This document shows, piece by piece, positions 1 through 7,362 of a stretch of 40,917 bases of DNA (within the stretch, counting starts at the first letter, position 1; every line of letters starts with the position of its first letter). Location: contig NZ_BCUS01000054.1 in NCBI RefSeq assembly GCF_001591345.1, positions 1-40,917 on the forward strand, given 5' to 3'. The stretch comes from Variovorax boronicumulans NBRC 103145 (lineage in GTDB: Bacteria > Pseudomonadota > Gammaproteobacteria > Burkholderiales > Burkholderiaceae_C). The position numbers were made by a program, and so were the translations under genes. A model generated the notes under the pieces. That model saw only the letters and a program-made list of their open reading frames with translations, was not told the DNA's origin and searched no databases.

Positions 1-1212
1 TCCGTCGCTGGTCCACGGCTCGACGCCCCGGCCACCGCCGCCGTTCGCCGCGAACCACAGGCGCGCGCCGATGACGGCGAAGCGCGCTGGCGAGCCATTC
101 TCCGCGCCCGGTGCGATGTCCTTCACGCGCACCGTGCCCGCCGCCGTGCCGTCGCTGCGCCATAGCTCCGCGCCCGACACGCCGTCGGTCGCGGCGAAGT
201 AGAGCTTGCCGCCCATCACGGCGATCGCGCTCGACATGGAGCCGCTCGGGCCGGGGCGGATGTCCTTCACCAGCACTGTGCCCTTCGCGGTGCCGTCAGT
301 CTTCCACAGCTCGATGCCGTGCACGCCGTCGTCGGCCGAGAAGTACAGCGTGCGGCCCAGCACTGCCAGGTGCGTCGGCCGCGAGGGCGCGGCGCCGGGG
401 CGCAGGTCTTTCACCAGCTGCGTGCCATGTTCGGTGCCGTCGCTCTTCCACAGTTCGGCGCCGTGCTCGCCGTCGTGCGCGGTGAAGTAAATGTCATTGC
501 CCACGGCCGTGAGGTTCTGGATGCCCGCGTCCTCGATGCCCGGGCGGATGTCCTTCACCAGGCGCGTGTGCTCGGGCGAGCCGTCGGTCACCCAGAGCTC
601 GTGGCCGTGCGTGCGCGTGGTCGCCGTGAAGAACAGGCGCGGCCCGGCGACGGTGAGCTGGCGGGTGAGGGCGCGCGGCCCGGCATCGACGGCGGACACG
701 CGCGTGGTGCCCTTCGCATCGCCCGTGGTCTTCCACACCTGGAAGCCGGTCTGGCCGTCGTCGGCCACGAAGTAGAGCGCGTCGCGGAACACGGTCAGCT
801 CGTTGGGCATCGCGCCTTCCTCGCCGGGGCGCAGGTCGATCACCTGCGTCGTGCCGGCGGCGGTGCCGTCGGTGCGCCAGAGCTCGAGCCCGCTCGCGCC
901 GTCGGTGGCCGTGGTGTAGACGTGGCCCTTGAACGCGACCTGACCGGCAGGGAACGACCCCCGGAAGCCCGGCCGGATGTCTTTCAACAGGGTGGTGCCG
1001 GCGTTGCTGCCGTCGGTGACCCACAGCTCCTGGCCGGTCGTGACGTGAAAGGCGCTGAACACCATCTTGCCGCTGACCAGCGGCGCGAGGCCGGAGGGCG
1101 CGATGAAGGCCAGCCGCTGGCGCTGCTCGGGCAGCACCTCGCGCTCGGGGTCTTGTGCAGCGGCGGGCAGGGCAGTGAGCAGGGCGAGCGCGGTGAGGAA
1201 AACGGCGCGCAT
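1..1212 (-). CDS. ELWxxDGT-repeat secreted protein (3' end outside window)
   Basis: The first 404 codons are present and the frame runs open off the window edge. A signal peptide (about residues 1-20, ending PAAAQ) is followed by at least seven tandem units of about 45-50 residues built on ELWxTDGTxxGTxLVKDIRPG, starting at residue 62. The third unit is degenerate (QVWKTTGD) and an eighth begins as the window ends. Each unit also has a downstream strand of the type LYFSADDGxHG, as in beta-propeller-like repeat proteins. The family is known by its repeat only; no enzymatic role is established to my knowledge. The ATG lies 4 nt after the dctM stop codon, so it is probably the last cotranscribed gene of the TRAP operon, which is odd company for such a protein. 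It should be exported to the periplasm or beyond. A solute-sensing or surface role would be inference only. Confidence 0.8.
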   Translation of the reverse strand, partial: MRAVFLTALALLTALPAAAQDPEREVLPEQRQRLAFIAPSGLAPLVSGKMVFSAFHVTTGQELWVTDGSNAGTTLLKDIRPGFRGSFPAGQVAFKGHVYTTATDGASGLELWRTDGTAAGTTQVIDLRPGEEGAMPNELTVFRDALYFVADDGQTGFQVWKTTGDAKGTTRVSAVDAGPRALTRQLTVAGPRLFFTATTRTHGHELWVTDGSPEHTRLVKDIRPGIEDAGIQNLTAVGNDIYFTAHDGEHGAELWKSDGTEHGTQLVKDLRPGAAPSRPTHLAVLGRTLYFSADDGVHGIELWKTDGTAKGTVLVKDIRPGPSGSMSSAIAVMGGKLYFAATDGVSGAELWRSDGTAAGTVRVKDIAPGAENGSPARFAVIGARLWFAANGGGGRGVEPWTSDG

Positions 1213-1216
1213 CGGC

Positions 1217-2497
1217 TCAGCCCCCGAACCACCGCGCCGGCACGATCACCAGCTGCGGGAACGCCACCATCACGAACAGGATCGCGAACTCGGCCAGCAT
1301 GAACGGCACCACGCCGCGCGTGACGTCGTCCATCGAGATCTTGCCGACGCCGGCCACCACGTTGAGCACCGTGCCCACTGGCGGCGTGACGAGGCCGATC
1401 GAGTTGTTGATGATGAACAGCACGCCGAAGTACACGGGATCGATGCCGGCCGCCTTCACCACGGGCATGAGCACCGGCGTGAGGATGAGGATGGTCGGCG
1501 TCATGTCCATCGCCGTACCCACCACCATCACGAGCACCATGATCGCGATCATGAGCAGCATCTGGTTGCCCATGAACGGCTGCAGCATGCCCACGATCTT
1601 CGAGGGCAGGTCGGCCACCGTGATGAGCCAGGCGCTCACCATCGCCGCGGCGATCAGGAACATCACGATGGCGCTGGTCTTGGCCGCGCTCACGAAGATG
1701 GCGTACAGGTCCTTCCAGGTGATCTCTCGGTACACCACCGTCGACACGAACAGCGCGTACACGGCGGCCACCACCGCGGCCTCGGTGGGCGTGAACACGC
1801 CCATGCGCAGGCCCACGAGGATGATCACCGGCAGCATCAGCGCCCACAGCGCGTTGCGGAAGGCAGCGGCAATTTCGGCCGACGACTTGCGCGGCGGCGG
1901 CACGATCTTTTCGCGCCGCACCAGCCAGGCCCAGGTGATCCACAGCGCGCCGCCGATCAGCAGCCCCGGCACGATGGCCGCGAGAAACAGCTTGGAGATC
2001 GACACGTTGGCCGCCACGCCGAAGATCACCAGGCCGATGCTCGGCGGAATCACGGGGCCGATCACGCCGGTGGCCGCAATGAGGCCGGCCGCGCGCGGCT
2101 TGTCGTGGCCCGCGCGCACCATCATCGGCAGCAGCAGTGCGGTGAGGGCGGCGGCGTCGGCCACGGCCGAGCCCGAGAGCGCCGACAGCAGGCAGCCGGC
2201 CATGATGGTCACGTAGCCCAGGCCGCCCTTCACGTGGCCCACGAGCGCGAGTGCGAAGTCGACGATGCGCTTGGACAGCCCGCCCACGTTCATGATCTCG
2301 CCCGCGAGCATGAAGAAGGGCACGGCCAGAAGAGGAAAGCTGTCGGCGCCGCCGATCACGTTCTGCGTGAGGATCTGCGCGTCGAACAGGTCGAGGTGCC
2401 ACATCAGCGCCACGCCGCTGGCCAGCAGCGAGAAGGCGATGGGAATGCCCATCGCCATGGCAAGCAACAGCGAGCCGACGAAAACAGCGATGGTCAT
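1217..2497 (-). CDS. dctM: TRAP transporter large permease subunit (DctM family)
   Basis: The 426-residue protein is hydrophobic throughout, with about 12 predicted membrane segments and the family's usual length. It begins MTIAVFVGSLLLAMAMGIPI and contains typical DctM stretches such as FFMLAGEIMN (about 60-70), GPVIPPSIGLVIFG (about 146-160) and the C-terminal NNSIGLVTPPVGTVLN. DctM forms the sodium-coupled transport channel of tripartite ATP-independent periplasmic transporters. It works with the small subunit DctQ, whose stop codon overlaps this ATG (ATGA), and with a periplasmic binding protein; two are encoded nearby. It lies fourth in a minus-strand operon after dctP1, the dehydroquinase and dctQ. 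The transported solute cannot be read from this subunit. Confidence 0.95.
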   Translation of the reverse strand: MTIAVFVGSLLLAMAMGIPIAFSLLASGVALMWHLDLFDAQILTQNVIGGADSFPLLAVPFFMLAGEIMNVGGLSKRIVDFALALVGHVKGGLGYVTIMAGCLLSALSGSAVADAAALTALLLPMMVRAGHDKPRAAGLIAATGVIGPVIPPSIGLVIFGVAANVSISKLFLAAIVPGLLIGGALWITWAWLVRREKIVPPPRKSSAEIAAAFRNALWALMLPVIILVGLRMGVFTPTEAAVVAAVYALFVSTVVYREITWKDLYAIFVSAAKTSAIVMFLIAAAMVSAWLITVADLPSKIVGMLQPFMGNQMLLMIAIMVLVMVVGTAMDMTPTILILTPVLMPVVKAAGIDPVYFGVLFIINNSIGLVTPPVGTVLNVVAGVGKISMDDVTRGVVPFMLAEFAILFVMVAFPQLVIVPARWFGG

Positions 2498-3060
2498 GGC
2501 CGTGCCCCCGGTTCCTTGGCGTCTTGCGAACCCAGGATCTGCTGCAGCTGCACCGCTTCTTCCGACTCCTGCACCATCACCAGCTCATGGTCGGCGATGC
2601 GGCCCGTGAGCAGGCGCAGCAGGTCGAGCGCCAGGATGAGCCCGGCCAGCACCGAGAACACGATGCCCGCCGCATAGACGATGGCCATCGAGGCGCCGGT
2701 GACGGGCGCCGTCACGTCCCAGTTGATGCGCGCCTGTGCGATGCTGCCCTGCAGCAACAGCCAGACGATGTAGAGCATCACCGCATGGCCGACGGCCAGG
2801 CAGATCTTCTTGCCGATGGGGGGCAGCTTCTGCACCACCATGTCCACACCCAGGTGGCCGTGCTCCTTCAGTGCCACCACGGCGCCCAGGAAGGTCATCC
2901 AGATGAAGAGCCAGCGCGAGATTTCCTCGGACACCGTGATGCCCGAGTTGAAGCCGTAGCGCAGCACCACGTTGCCGAACACGAGCACGACCATGACCGC
3001 GAGCGCGGCCGCGATCAGCGCCTCGATGCCGGTGCAGCACCGGTCGAGCCAGCGGGTCAT
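2494..3060 (-). CDS. dctQ: TRAP transporter small permease subunit (DctQ family)
   Basis: The 188-residue protein has four hydrophobic segments and the DctQ signature region around VSEEISRWLFIWMTFLGAVV (about residues 43-62), followed by KEHGHLGVD. DctQ bridges the binding protein and the DctM channel in the inner membrane. The start chosen is ATG at 3060 because it overlaps the stop of the dehydroquinase gene in an ATGA arrangement. A longer reading frame upstream would run through that gene and begins with low-quality sequence. The C-terminus is longer than in many DctQ proteins, with a charged tail (residues about 160-188) that faces the cytoplasm by the usual topology. Translation is probably coupled on both sides. 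Confidence 0.93.
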   Translation of the reverse strand: MTRWLDRCCTGIEALIAAALAVMVVLVFGNVVLRYGFNSGITVSEEISRWLFIWMTFLGAVVALKEHGHLGVDMVVQKLPPIGKKICLAVGHAVMLYIVWLLLQGSIAQARINWDVTAPVTGASMAIVYAAGIVFSVLAGLILALDLLRLLTGRIADHELVMVQESEEAVQLQQILGSQDAKEPGARP

Positions 3061-3518
3061 GCGGAGGCCTGTGCTTGCGCTTGCGCCTGGCGCTGCATGT
3101 CGACCAGCGCGCGCAACGCCGCCAGGTACGACAGCGGGCCCAGGCCCTGGACCGTGCCCTTCACCGCCGGCGAGATGATCGAATGCGCGCGCCATGCCTC
3201 GCGCGCGGCGATGTTGGACATGTGGACCTCGATGGTCGGGAACGGCATGGCCTTGATCGCGTCGTGCAGCGGCACGCCGTGCTGCGTGAGGCCGGCGGGG
3301 TTCACCAGCGCGCCCTGCGCATCGTCGATGTGGGTGTGCAGGAAGTCGATCAGGTCGCCTTCGTGGTTCGACTGGATGGTGTCCAGCGTCACGCCGAGTT
3401 CGCCGGCGAGGGCCTGCAGCTGCGCGTTGATCTCGGCGAGCGTGGTCTTGCCGTAGATGTGCGGTTCGCGGCGACCGAACAGGTTGAGGTTGGGGCCGTG
3501 GAGAACGAGGATCTTCAT
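3057..3518 (-). CDS. aroQ: type II 3-dehydroquinate dehydratase, divergent catabolic-type paralogue
   Basis: The 153-residue protein matches the small type II dehydroquinases, which interconvert 3-dehydroquinate and 3-dehydroshikimate. GPNLNLFGRREPHIYG (8-23) carries the Arg17 and catalytic Tyr22 region. QSNHEGDLIDFLH follows (49-61), then EVHMSNIAAREAWRAHS (97-113) with His99. The loop NPAGLTQHGVPLHDA (73-87) departs from the usual NPGAYTHTSVALRDA: by my alignment the conserved His is Gln79 and the following T/S-S is His-Gly. The tail QAQAQAQASA is low complexity. It sits between dctP1 and dctQ with an ATGA overlap onto dctQ. A TRAP operon is not the setting of the biosynthetic aroQ, so a role in using imported quinate, shikimate or dehydroquinate is likely. 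The exact substrate is uncertain. Confidence 0.88.
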   Translation of the reverse strand: MKILVLHGPNLNLFGRREPHIYGKTTLAEINAQLQALAGELGVTLDTIQSNHEGDLIDFLHTHIDDAQGALVNPAGLTQHGVPLHDAIKAMPFPTIEVHMSNIAAREAWRAHSIISPAVKGTVQGLGPLSYLAALRALVDMQRQAQAQAQASA

Positions 3519-3554
3519 GGGGAGCTTCGGTGAGGGACGGGCTGGCTTGCTGAC

Positions 3555-4553
3555 TTACTTGCGGATGCGCACGAGCTCGTCGTTGTAGAGCTTGACGATG
3601 GTGGGGTCGTACTGGGCGGCGAACTTGTCGACGACGGGCTTGGCGATGTCGCGCATGCGCTTTTGCTCGGTGGCGCTGAGTTCGTTGAACTGCGCGCCTT
3701 TGGCCTGCAGGTCGCCCACGGCCTTCTGTGCTGCAGCGCGGCTCACTTGCCGCTGGTAGCCGCGTGCCTCGTTGGCCGCGTCGTTCATCATCTTCTGCTC
3801 GGCGGGCGTGAGCGAGTCCCAGAACTTCTTGCTCACCAGCACGATGTTGGCGGCGTAGACATGGTTCGTCGCGCTGACGAACTTCTGCACTTCGTAGAAC
3901 TTGTTCGACAGGATCACCGCATAGGGGTTCTCCTGGCCATCGACCGCCTTGGCTTCGAGGGCACCGTACAGCTCGGCAAAGGGCATCGGCACCGGGTTGG
4001 CCTTGAAGGCCTTGAAGGTTTCGAGGAACACGGGGTTGGGGATCACGCGGATCTTCAGACCTTCGAGGTCTTCAGGCTTGGCGATGGGTCGCTTGCTGTT
4101 GGTGACGTTGCGAAACCCCAGGTCCCAGTAGCCGAGCGCGACAAGGCCCTTCTCGGGGAGCTTGGCGATGAGCGCCTGACCCAACGGGCCGTCGAGCAGC
4201 GCATCGGCCTGCGCGAAGTTGTTCACCGAGAAGGGGAAGTCGACGAGGCCGAACTCCTTGACGATGCCGGCCAGCGACGTGGTGGCCGGTGCCGACATCT
4301 GCTGCACACCGCCCTGCAGGGCCGACTGCTGCTGCATCTCGTTGCCCAGCTGGGAGGCGGGGAACTCCTGGACCTTCATCTTGCCGCCGCTCTTGGCCGA
4401 CAGCAGCTCGGCGAAGCGCTTGACGCCGAAGCTCACGGGGTGGTCGGCGTTGTTCAGGTGGCCGAAGCGGATCACCCGCTCCTGCTGCGCCCACGACGGG
4501 GCGGTGAGGCCGGCGCACAGGCCGGCCACGGCAAGCATACGAAGAAGTTTCAC
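3555..4553 (-). CDS. dctP: TRAP transporter solute-binding protein DctP (first copy)
   Basis: The 332-residue protein starts at GTG. The start is chosen because GAGGA lies 6 nt upstream (4560-4564) and it gives a clean signal peptide, KLLRMLAVAGLCAGLTAPSWAQ. Longer in-frame starts would cross the operator and add non-signal sequence. The mature protein has DctP landmarks: GYWDLGFRNVTNSKRPI, GLKIRVIPNP with the Arg that binds the substrate carboxylate in this family, PMPFAELYGALE and AVDGQENP. It captures an organic acid in the periplasm for DctQM. It is first in the minus-strand operon, 36 nt before the dehydroquinase. It is clearly paralogous to the second DctP at 5564, sharing most of these blocks. 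Confidence 0.92.
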   Translation of the reverse strand: MKLLRMLAVAGLCAGLTAPSWAQQERVIRFGHLNNADHPVSFGVKRFAELLSAKSGGKMKVQEFPASQLGNEMQQQSALQGGVQQMSAPATTSLAGIVKEFGLVDFPFSVNNFAQADALLDGPLGQALIAKLPEKGLVALGYWDLGFRNVTNSKRPIAKPEDLEGLKIRVIPNPVFLETFKAFKANPVPMPFAELYGALEAKAVDGQENPYAVILSNKFYEVQKFVSATNHVYAANIVLVSKKFWDSLTPAEQKMMNDAANEARGYQRQVSRAAAQKAVGDLQAKGAQFNELSATEQKRMRDIAKPVVDKFAAQYDPTIVKLYNDELVRIRK

Positions 4554-4624
4554 GAAGGGTCCTCGGGCGGGAAGGAAGAAAGGGGGAAGGAAAAAATGCC
4601 GGACGGAGGCGATCGTATTTTTGT

Positions 4625-4649
4625 TGGAAAGAATTTCCATAATGGAAAT
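4625..4649. promoter_or_regulatory. probable IclR operator with three alternating half-sites
   Basis: TGGAAA (4625-4630), TTTCCA (4634-4639) and TGGAAA (4643-4648) alternate in orientation with 3-nt spacers. The right pair extends to a perfect 17-bp palindrome, ATTTCCATAATGGAAAT (4633-4649). It lies in the 181-bp gap between the divergent dctP1 and iclR genes, the usual place for IclR-family operators. On the minus strand TACGAT (4612-4617) could be a -10 box for dctP1, with the operator covering the -35 region. The half-sites are seen directly; binding is inferred. Confidence 0.75.
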
Positions 4650-4734
4650 CCCTTCCCCGAGTTCTGCTACGCTGGCGGACCCTGAGTGGCGGGCCGCATC
4701 GCCCGCGTTGACGAGACGACATCTGGAGGACGAA

Positions 4735-5517
4735 ATGAGCGGAATACTGGAACGCAGCTTCAAGGTGCTGGAACATCTGGCGGAGCATCCCGAGGGGTGC
4801 GCGCTGTCGGCGTTGGCCAGCGAATTGCAGATTCCATTGAGTGCATCGCACCGATTGCTCGCGGAGCTCATCCGCTGCGGCTACGTGCGGCAGGAGGCGC
4901 GCGACGGCCACTACGTGCTGACCATCAAGCTGGTCTCGATCAGCCTGTCGTTCCTCAGCCGCTCGGGCATCGTCGACATCGCGCAGCCGCTGCTCGACCA
5001 GCTGGCCTCGACCTCGGGCGAGCTTGTGCGCCTGGCGGTGGTCGACGGCGAAGACCTGACCTTTGTCGCGAAGGCCCAAGGCGCCACGCACGGCCTTCGC
5101 TATGACCCCGACATGGGCCTGTCGGTGGCGCTCTCGTGCAGCGCGGCGGGGCATGCGTGGTTGTCGACCATGGGCGAGGACGACGCGATGGCGCTCGTCG
5201 CCAAGAAGGGGCTGGGCAAGCCCGAGGACTACGGCCCCAAGGCCCCCACGTCGCTCAAGGCCGTGATGGCTTTCGTGAAGGCGGCGCGTCAGCGCGGCTT
5301 CAGCATGATCAACGAGGTGTTCGCCCCCGCGATGACCGCCATGGCCGCGCCCGTGTTCGGCGCCGACGGCACGGCGATCGGGGTCGTCACCATCGCGGGC
5401 CCGTCGGTGCGGCTCACGCCGCAGCGGATGGAGGCGCTGGGACCTGCGCTGTGCCAGGCCGCCGAGGAGGTGGCGCGCGCCAGCGGAGCCTCGGCGTTGT
5501 TCAAGAAGAGGGCGTAG
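4735..5517 (+). CDS. IclR-family transcriptional regulator
   Basis: The 260-residue protein has an N-terminal winged helix-turn-helix (about 1-60; LERSFKVLEHLAEHPEGCAL, then SASHRLLAELIRCGYV) and a C-terminal IclR effector domain (about 75-250) with SCSAAGHAW and the later GVVTIAGPSVRLTP. The ATG at 4735 follows GGAGGA at 4725-4730. Longer in-frame starts would run into the divergent promoter. It is divergent from dctP1 and 46 nt upstream of dctP2, so it probably controls both transcription units through the operator at 4625-4649. IclR proteins act as repressors or activators that respond to aromatic or organic-acid ligands. The effector is unknown; the dehydroquinase neighbour suggests a quinate- or shikimate-like compound. 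Confidence 0.92.
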   Translation: MSGILERSFKVLEHLAEHPEGCALSALASELQIPLSASHRLLAELIRCGYVRQEARDGHYVLTIKLVSISLSFLSRSGIVDIAQPLLDQLASTSGELVRLAVVDGEDLTFVAKAQGATHGLRYDPDMGLSVALSCSAAGHAWLSTMGEDDAMALVAKKGLGKPEDYGPKAPTSLKAVMAFVKAARQRGFSMINEVFAPAMTAMAAPVFGADGTAIGVVTIAGPSVRLTPQRMEALGPALCQAAEEVARASGASALFKKRA

Positions 5518-5563
5518 GCCCTGCCGTTTGCACCATCCCCAACAAAGAGAAGGAGACATCACC

Positions 5564-6583
5564 ATGAAGACGAAGCATTCGAAGCGCACCCTGCTGCTGG
5601 CCGCCATGGCGGCGGCCCTCGCGTTCGCCGCCCCAGGTGCGTTCGCGCAGCTCAAGGAGCGCACCATCAAGTTCGCGTTCCAGAACCAGGCCGGCCATCC
5701 GCAGGCGCAGGGCGCGCAGAAGTTCGCCGACCTCGTGGCCGCGAAGTCGGGCGGCAAGATCACCGTGAAGCTGTTCCCCGGCGGAACGCTGGGCGGCGAC
5801 CTGCAGACCGTGTCGGCGCTGCAGGGCGGCACGGTGGAGATGACCGTGCTCAACGCCGGCATCCTGTCGGCGCAGGTGAAGGAGTTCGCGGCCTACGACT
5901 TCCCGTTCCTCTTCAACAGCGGCAAGGAAGCCGACGTCGTCACCGACGGCCCCTTCGGCCAGAAGCTGATGGCCAAGCTGGAGGACAAGGCGCTGCACGG
6001 CTTGGGCTACTGGGACCTGGGCTTTCGCAACCTGACGAACAGCAAGCGTCCGATCGTCAAGGCCGACGACATCGCGGGCCTGAAGATCCGCGTGATCCAG
6101 TCGCCAATCTACATCGACATGTTCAGCGCGCTGGGCGCCAACGCCACGCCGCTGCCGTTCCCCGAGCTGTACCCCGCGCTCGACCAGAAGGCGGTCGACG
6201 GCCAGGAGAACCCGAACACGACCATCCTGTCGTCCAAGTTCGCGGAAGTGCAGAAGTACATCACCCAGACCCGCCACATCTACAACCCGCAGGCGCTGCT
6301 GATCAGCCGCAAGACCTGGGACGGCATGAGTGCCGACGAAAAGAAGATCGTCAACGAGGCCGCCGCGGAGGCGACCACGTTCCAGCGCCAGGCCTCGCGC
6401 GGCGCCGCCGACAGCGCGCTCGATGCGCTCAAGAAGGCCGGCATGACGGTTTCGGAGCTGCCGCCCGAAGAGATGGCGAAGCTGCGCGCCAAGGTGAAGC
6501 CGGTGATCGACAAGTACACGGCCTCGGTCGGCGAGGCCACCGTCAAGGAACTGATGGCGGAGATCGAGAAGGCGCGCAAGTAG
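5564..6583 (+). CDS. dctP: TRAP transporter solute-binding protein DctP (second copy)
   Basis: The 339-residue protein has a signal peptide ending APGAFAQ (about residue 29) and an AGGAG ribosome-binding site at 5551-5555. It contains GLGYWDLGFRNLTNSKRPI, GLKIRVIQSP, PLPFPELYPALD and AVDGQENP, the same blocks as dctP1 in the same order, so the two are paralogues. It follows the IclR gene on the plus strand while dctQ and dctM are on the other strand. It may therefore feed the same permease with a second solute, or be expressed separately to widen specificity. No permease genes follow it. A GC-rich imperfect hairpin lies just after the stop codon (about 6591-6613). Confidence 0.92.
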   Translation: MKTKHSKRTLLLAAMAAALAFAAPGAFAQLKERTIKFAFQNQAGHPQAQGAQKFADLVAAKSGGKITVKLFPGGTLGGDLQTVSALQGGTVEMTVLNAGILSAQVKEFAAYDFPFLFNSGKEADVVTDGPFGQKLMAKLEDKALHGLGYWDLGFRNLTNSKRPIVKADDIAGLKIRVIQSPIYIDMFSALGANATPLPFPELYPALDQKAVDGQENPNTTILSSKFAEVQKYITQTRHIYNPQALLISRKTWDGMSADEKKIVNEAAAEATTFQRQASRGAADSALDALKKAGMTVSELPPEEMAKLRAKVKPVIDKYTASVGEATVKELMAEIEKARK

Positions 6584-6639
6584 CAGGCGAGCGCGCCCTT
6601 GATCCGGGGCGCCTTGCCTTCATCGTCCCCGGTTCCCGG

Positions 6640-7131
6640 TCAGAGCTCGCGGTAGTCCCGGATGCGCGCGCGTGCGAGCCGCTGCGCCGCTGCAATGGCC
6701 GCCGGATCGGCCGCGGCCGCATCGGGCAGCCAGTGGAAGGCGTCCGGGCCGTGGCACAGCAGCAGGCCGTCCTTGAAGCGGCGGGCCTTGGTGTAGGCCT
6801 CCCAGCCGTGGCGCACCTCGCTGTGGCGGCCCCGTGCGTGGGAGCCGCTCTCCGACAGCGAGAAGTCGATCTCGTCGTTGTAGAAGGGGCTCTGCCTGAA
6901 GCGATGGAGGGCCAGCCGGGCGATGGCCGGCGCGCTCAGCAGCAGCGCGATGCCGACCGCGAAAACGCCCGCCAGGACGGGAAACCCTTCGTAGGCGCAC
7001 ACGGCCAGGGCCAGGGCGAACAGCAGCGCCAACGGCCACTTGAACCGGACCCACCAGACCTGCTGCAGGTTGCGCAGGAAGCCGGTGAGCACGTGCGCCT
7101 GCGAGAACTGGAAGCGGTAGCTGATCTGCAT
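6640..7131 (-). CDS. YcxB-like membrane protein of unknown function
   Basis: The 163-residue protein begins MQISYRFQFSQAHVLTGFLR and has two adjacent membrane segments (about 32-46 and 50-70; LALLFALALAVCAYEG, VLAGVFAVGIALLLS). A soluble C-terminal part includes FYNDEIDFSLSESGSHARGR, then HGWEAYTKARRFKDGLLLC and AFHWLPD. The order of two membrane helices followed by a small beta-rich domain with W-x-x-Y/F-T-K and a final F-x-x-LP motif matches YcxB-like proteins. Function is not established for this family. It is convergent with dctP2 and divergent from gdhA, and apparently monocistronic. The ATG at 7131 is the first sensible start. Confidence 0.75.
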   Translation of the reverse strand: MQISYRFQFSQAHVLTGFLRNLQQVWWVRFKWPLALLFALALAVCAYEGFPVLAGVFAVGIALLLSAPAIARLALHRFRQSPFYNDEIDFSLSESGSHARGRHSEVRHGWEAYTKARRFKDGLLLCHGPDAFHWLPDAAAADPAAIAAAQRLARARIRDYREL

Positions 7132-7318
7132 CTTTGAATTCCGAGACGGGCCGTGCGGGAGGGCGCGCGGGGCGGGATTCTGACCGCTTTTGCGGGCGCC
7201 GGTGTGCCCCGGCGATGTTCCAAGTTGGGGCCTCGCCACGCCGCGCGCCCCAAACAACGCACCTTGTTAGGGCTTTGCGCCTCAATCTGGTTCTCCGATC
7301 CGGCAAAATGCAGGATTC

Positions 7319-7332
7319 GCATAAGGTTATGC
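7319..7332. promoter_or_regulatory. palindrome upstream of gdhA
   Basis: GCATAAGGTTATGC is a perfect inverted repeat with 6-bp arms around GG, 31 nt before the gdhA start codon. ATA-N4-TAT symmetry of this kind is common in LysR-type regulator sites. No regulator gene is adjacent, so the binder is unknown. Confidence 0.45.
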
Positions 7333-7362
7333 ACCGTTTTGGAAAACAGAGGATTGATTGGA

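Noticed and set aside
1..1030. Regular DNA repetition near the window start
   Set aside because: It reflects protein-level ELWxxDGT repeats of variable DNA sequence, not a CRISPR array; there are no identical direct repeats with unique spacers.
1067..2677. Long open frames on the plus strand opposite dctM and dctQ
   Set aside because: They are opposite-strand shadows of clear TRAP genes, with compositions (His/Arg-rich or repetitive) typical of GC-rich antisense frames.
2965..3195. Upstream start for DctQ at 3195
   Set aside because: It lies inside the dehydroquinase gene; ATG 3060 with an ATGA overlap gives a family-typical protein.
4554..4871. Extended N-terminus for dctP1 reaching 4871
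   Set aside because: It would run through the IclR operator and the start of the IclR gene and would bury the signal peptide.
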